This document shows, piece after piece, positions 14,114-14,148 of a stretch of 14,148 nt of DNA; the stretch's first letter is position 1, and each line of letters begins with the position of its first letter. A model generated the notes under the pieces. That model searched no databases and was not told the origin of the DNA. It was given only the letters and a program-made list of their open reading frames with translations. A program made the translations under genes and the position numbers. Origin of the DNA: Pseudomonadota bacterium (GTDB taxonomy: Bacteria > Desulfobacterota > JADFVX01); contig JADFVM010000202.1 of assembly GCA_015222555.1 (NCBI GenBank), forward strand, positions 1-14,148, given 5' to 3'.

Positions 14114-14148
14114 TTAACCACCACCCACCATCTTTACAATTTCAAGAC
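14114..14148 (-). CDS. thiS: Sulfur carrier protein ThiS, C-terminal end only
   Basis: The window's right edge cuts this gene. The last ten codons read LEIVKMVGGG followed by TAA at 14114-14116. ThiS is a ubiquitin-like sulfur carrier of about 65-70 residues whose C-terminal Gly-Gly becomes a thiocarboxylate donating sulfur to ThiG. A hydrophobic stretch ending in GGG directly before thiG is diagnostic. It is the first visible gene of the operon. Confidence rests on the tail and the gene order, because only 35 bases can be seen. Confidence 0.82.
   Translation of the reverse strand, partial: LEIVKMVGGG

Overview
The window looks like chromosomal DNA of a motile, Gram-negative, respiring bacterium. 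It carries two transmembrane chemoreceptors, an exported rhodanese, a periplasmic c-type cytochrome fusion and classical AGGAG ribosome binding sites at moderate GC. The gene families (arsenic methylation with a TIGR04283-like glycosyltransferase, long chemoreceptors with an NAxIIAAQAGExGKGF tip, DUF1573, a TIGR03790-like fragment) are what I would expect in Desulfobacterota/deltaproteobacteria. That placement is inference; no rRNA or other marker is present.

Layout. On the minus strand, 239-2071 is an arsenic cluster: arsM (1292-2071), a 76-residue cysteine-tailed protein resembling the detached C-terminal domain of longer ArsM proteins (1004-1234), and a family 2 glycosyltransferase (239-913). 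Next comes a 393-base gene-free stretch holding a candidate arsM promoter and a MITE-like repeat with terminal and nested inverted repeats (2251-2448). On the plus strand a YdjC/ChbG-type deacetylase (2465-3196) and mannose-1-phosphate guanylyltransferase (3211-4299) form a tight pair suited to surface polysaccharide or glycan synthesis. Two chemoreceptors follow (4446-6974 and 7221-9224). They share a paralogous periplasmic sensor but have different cytoplasmic signalling domains. An exported rhodanese (9336-9809) and a DUF1573-cytochrome c fusion (9863-10645) come next and look like one operon.

From 10609 to the right end everything is on the minus strand. A decayed TIGR03790-like gene (10609-11117) lacks its N-terminus and has a frameshift. 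Then comes a thiamin operon transcribed thiS-thiG-thiE-thiC, with only the last ten codons of thiS inside the window. ThiC supplies the pyrimidine, ThiG and ThiS the thiazole, and ThiE joins them. A strong stem-loop with a T-rich plus-strand flank (11140-11185) separates the thiamin operon from the convergent cytochrome operon.

No tRNA, rRNA, CRISPR array, intact insertion sequence or TPP riboswitch was recognised. The points most worth a second look are the stand-alone ArsM tail protein, the receptor pair that could feed one stimulus into two chemosensory systems, the broken TIGR03790 gene, the rhodanese/DUF1573-cytochrome pair, and the repeat sequence that seems to have extended the start of thiE.
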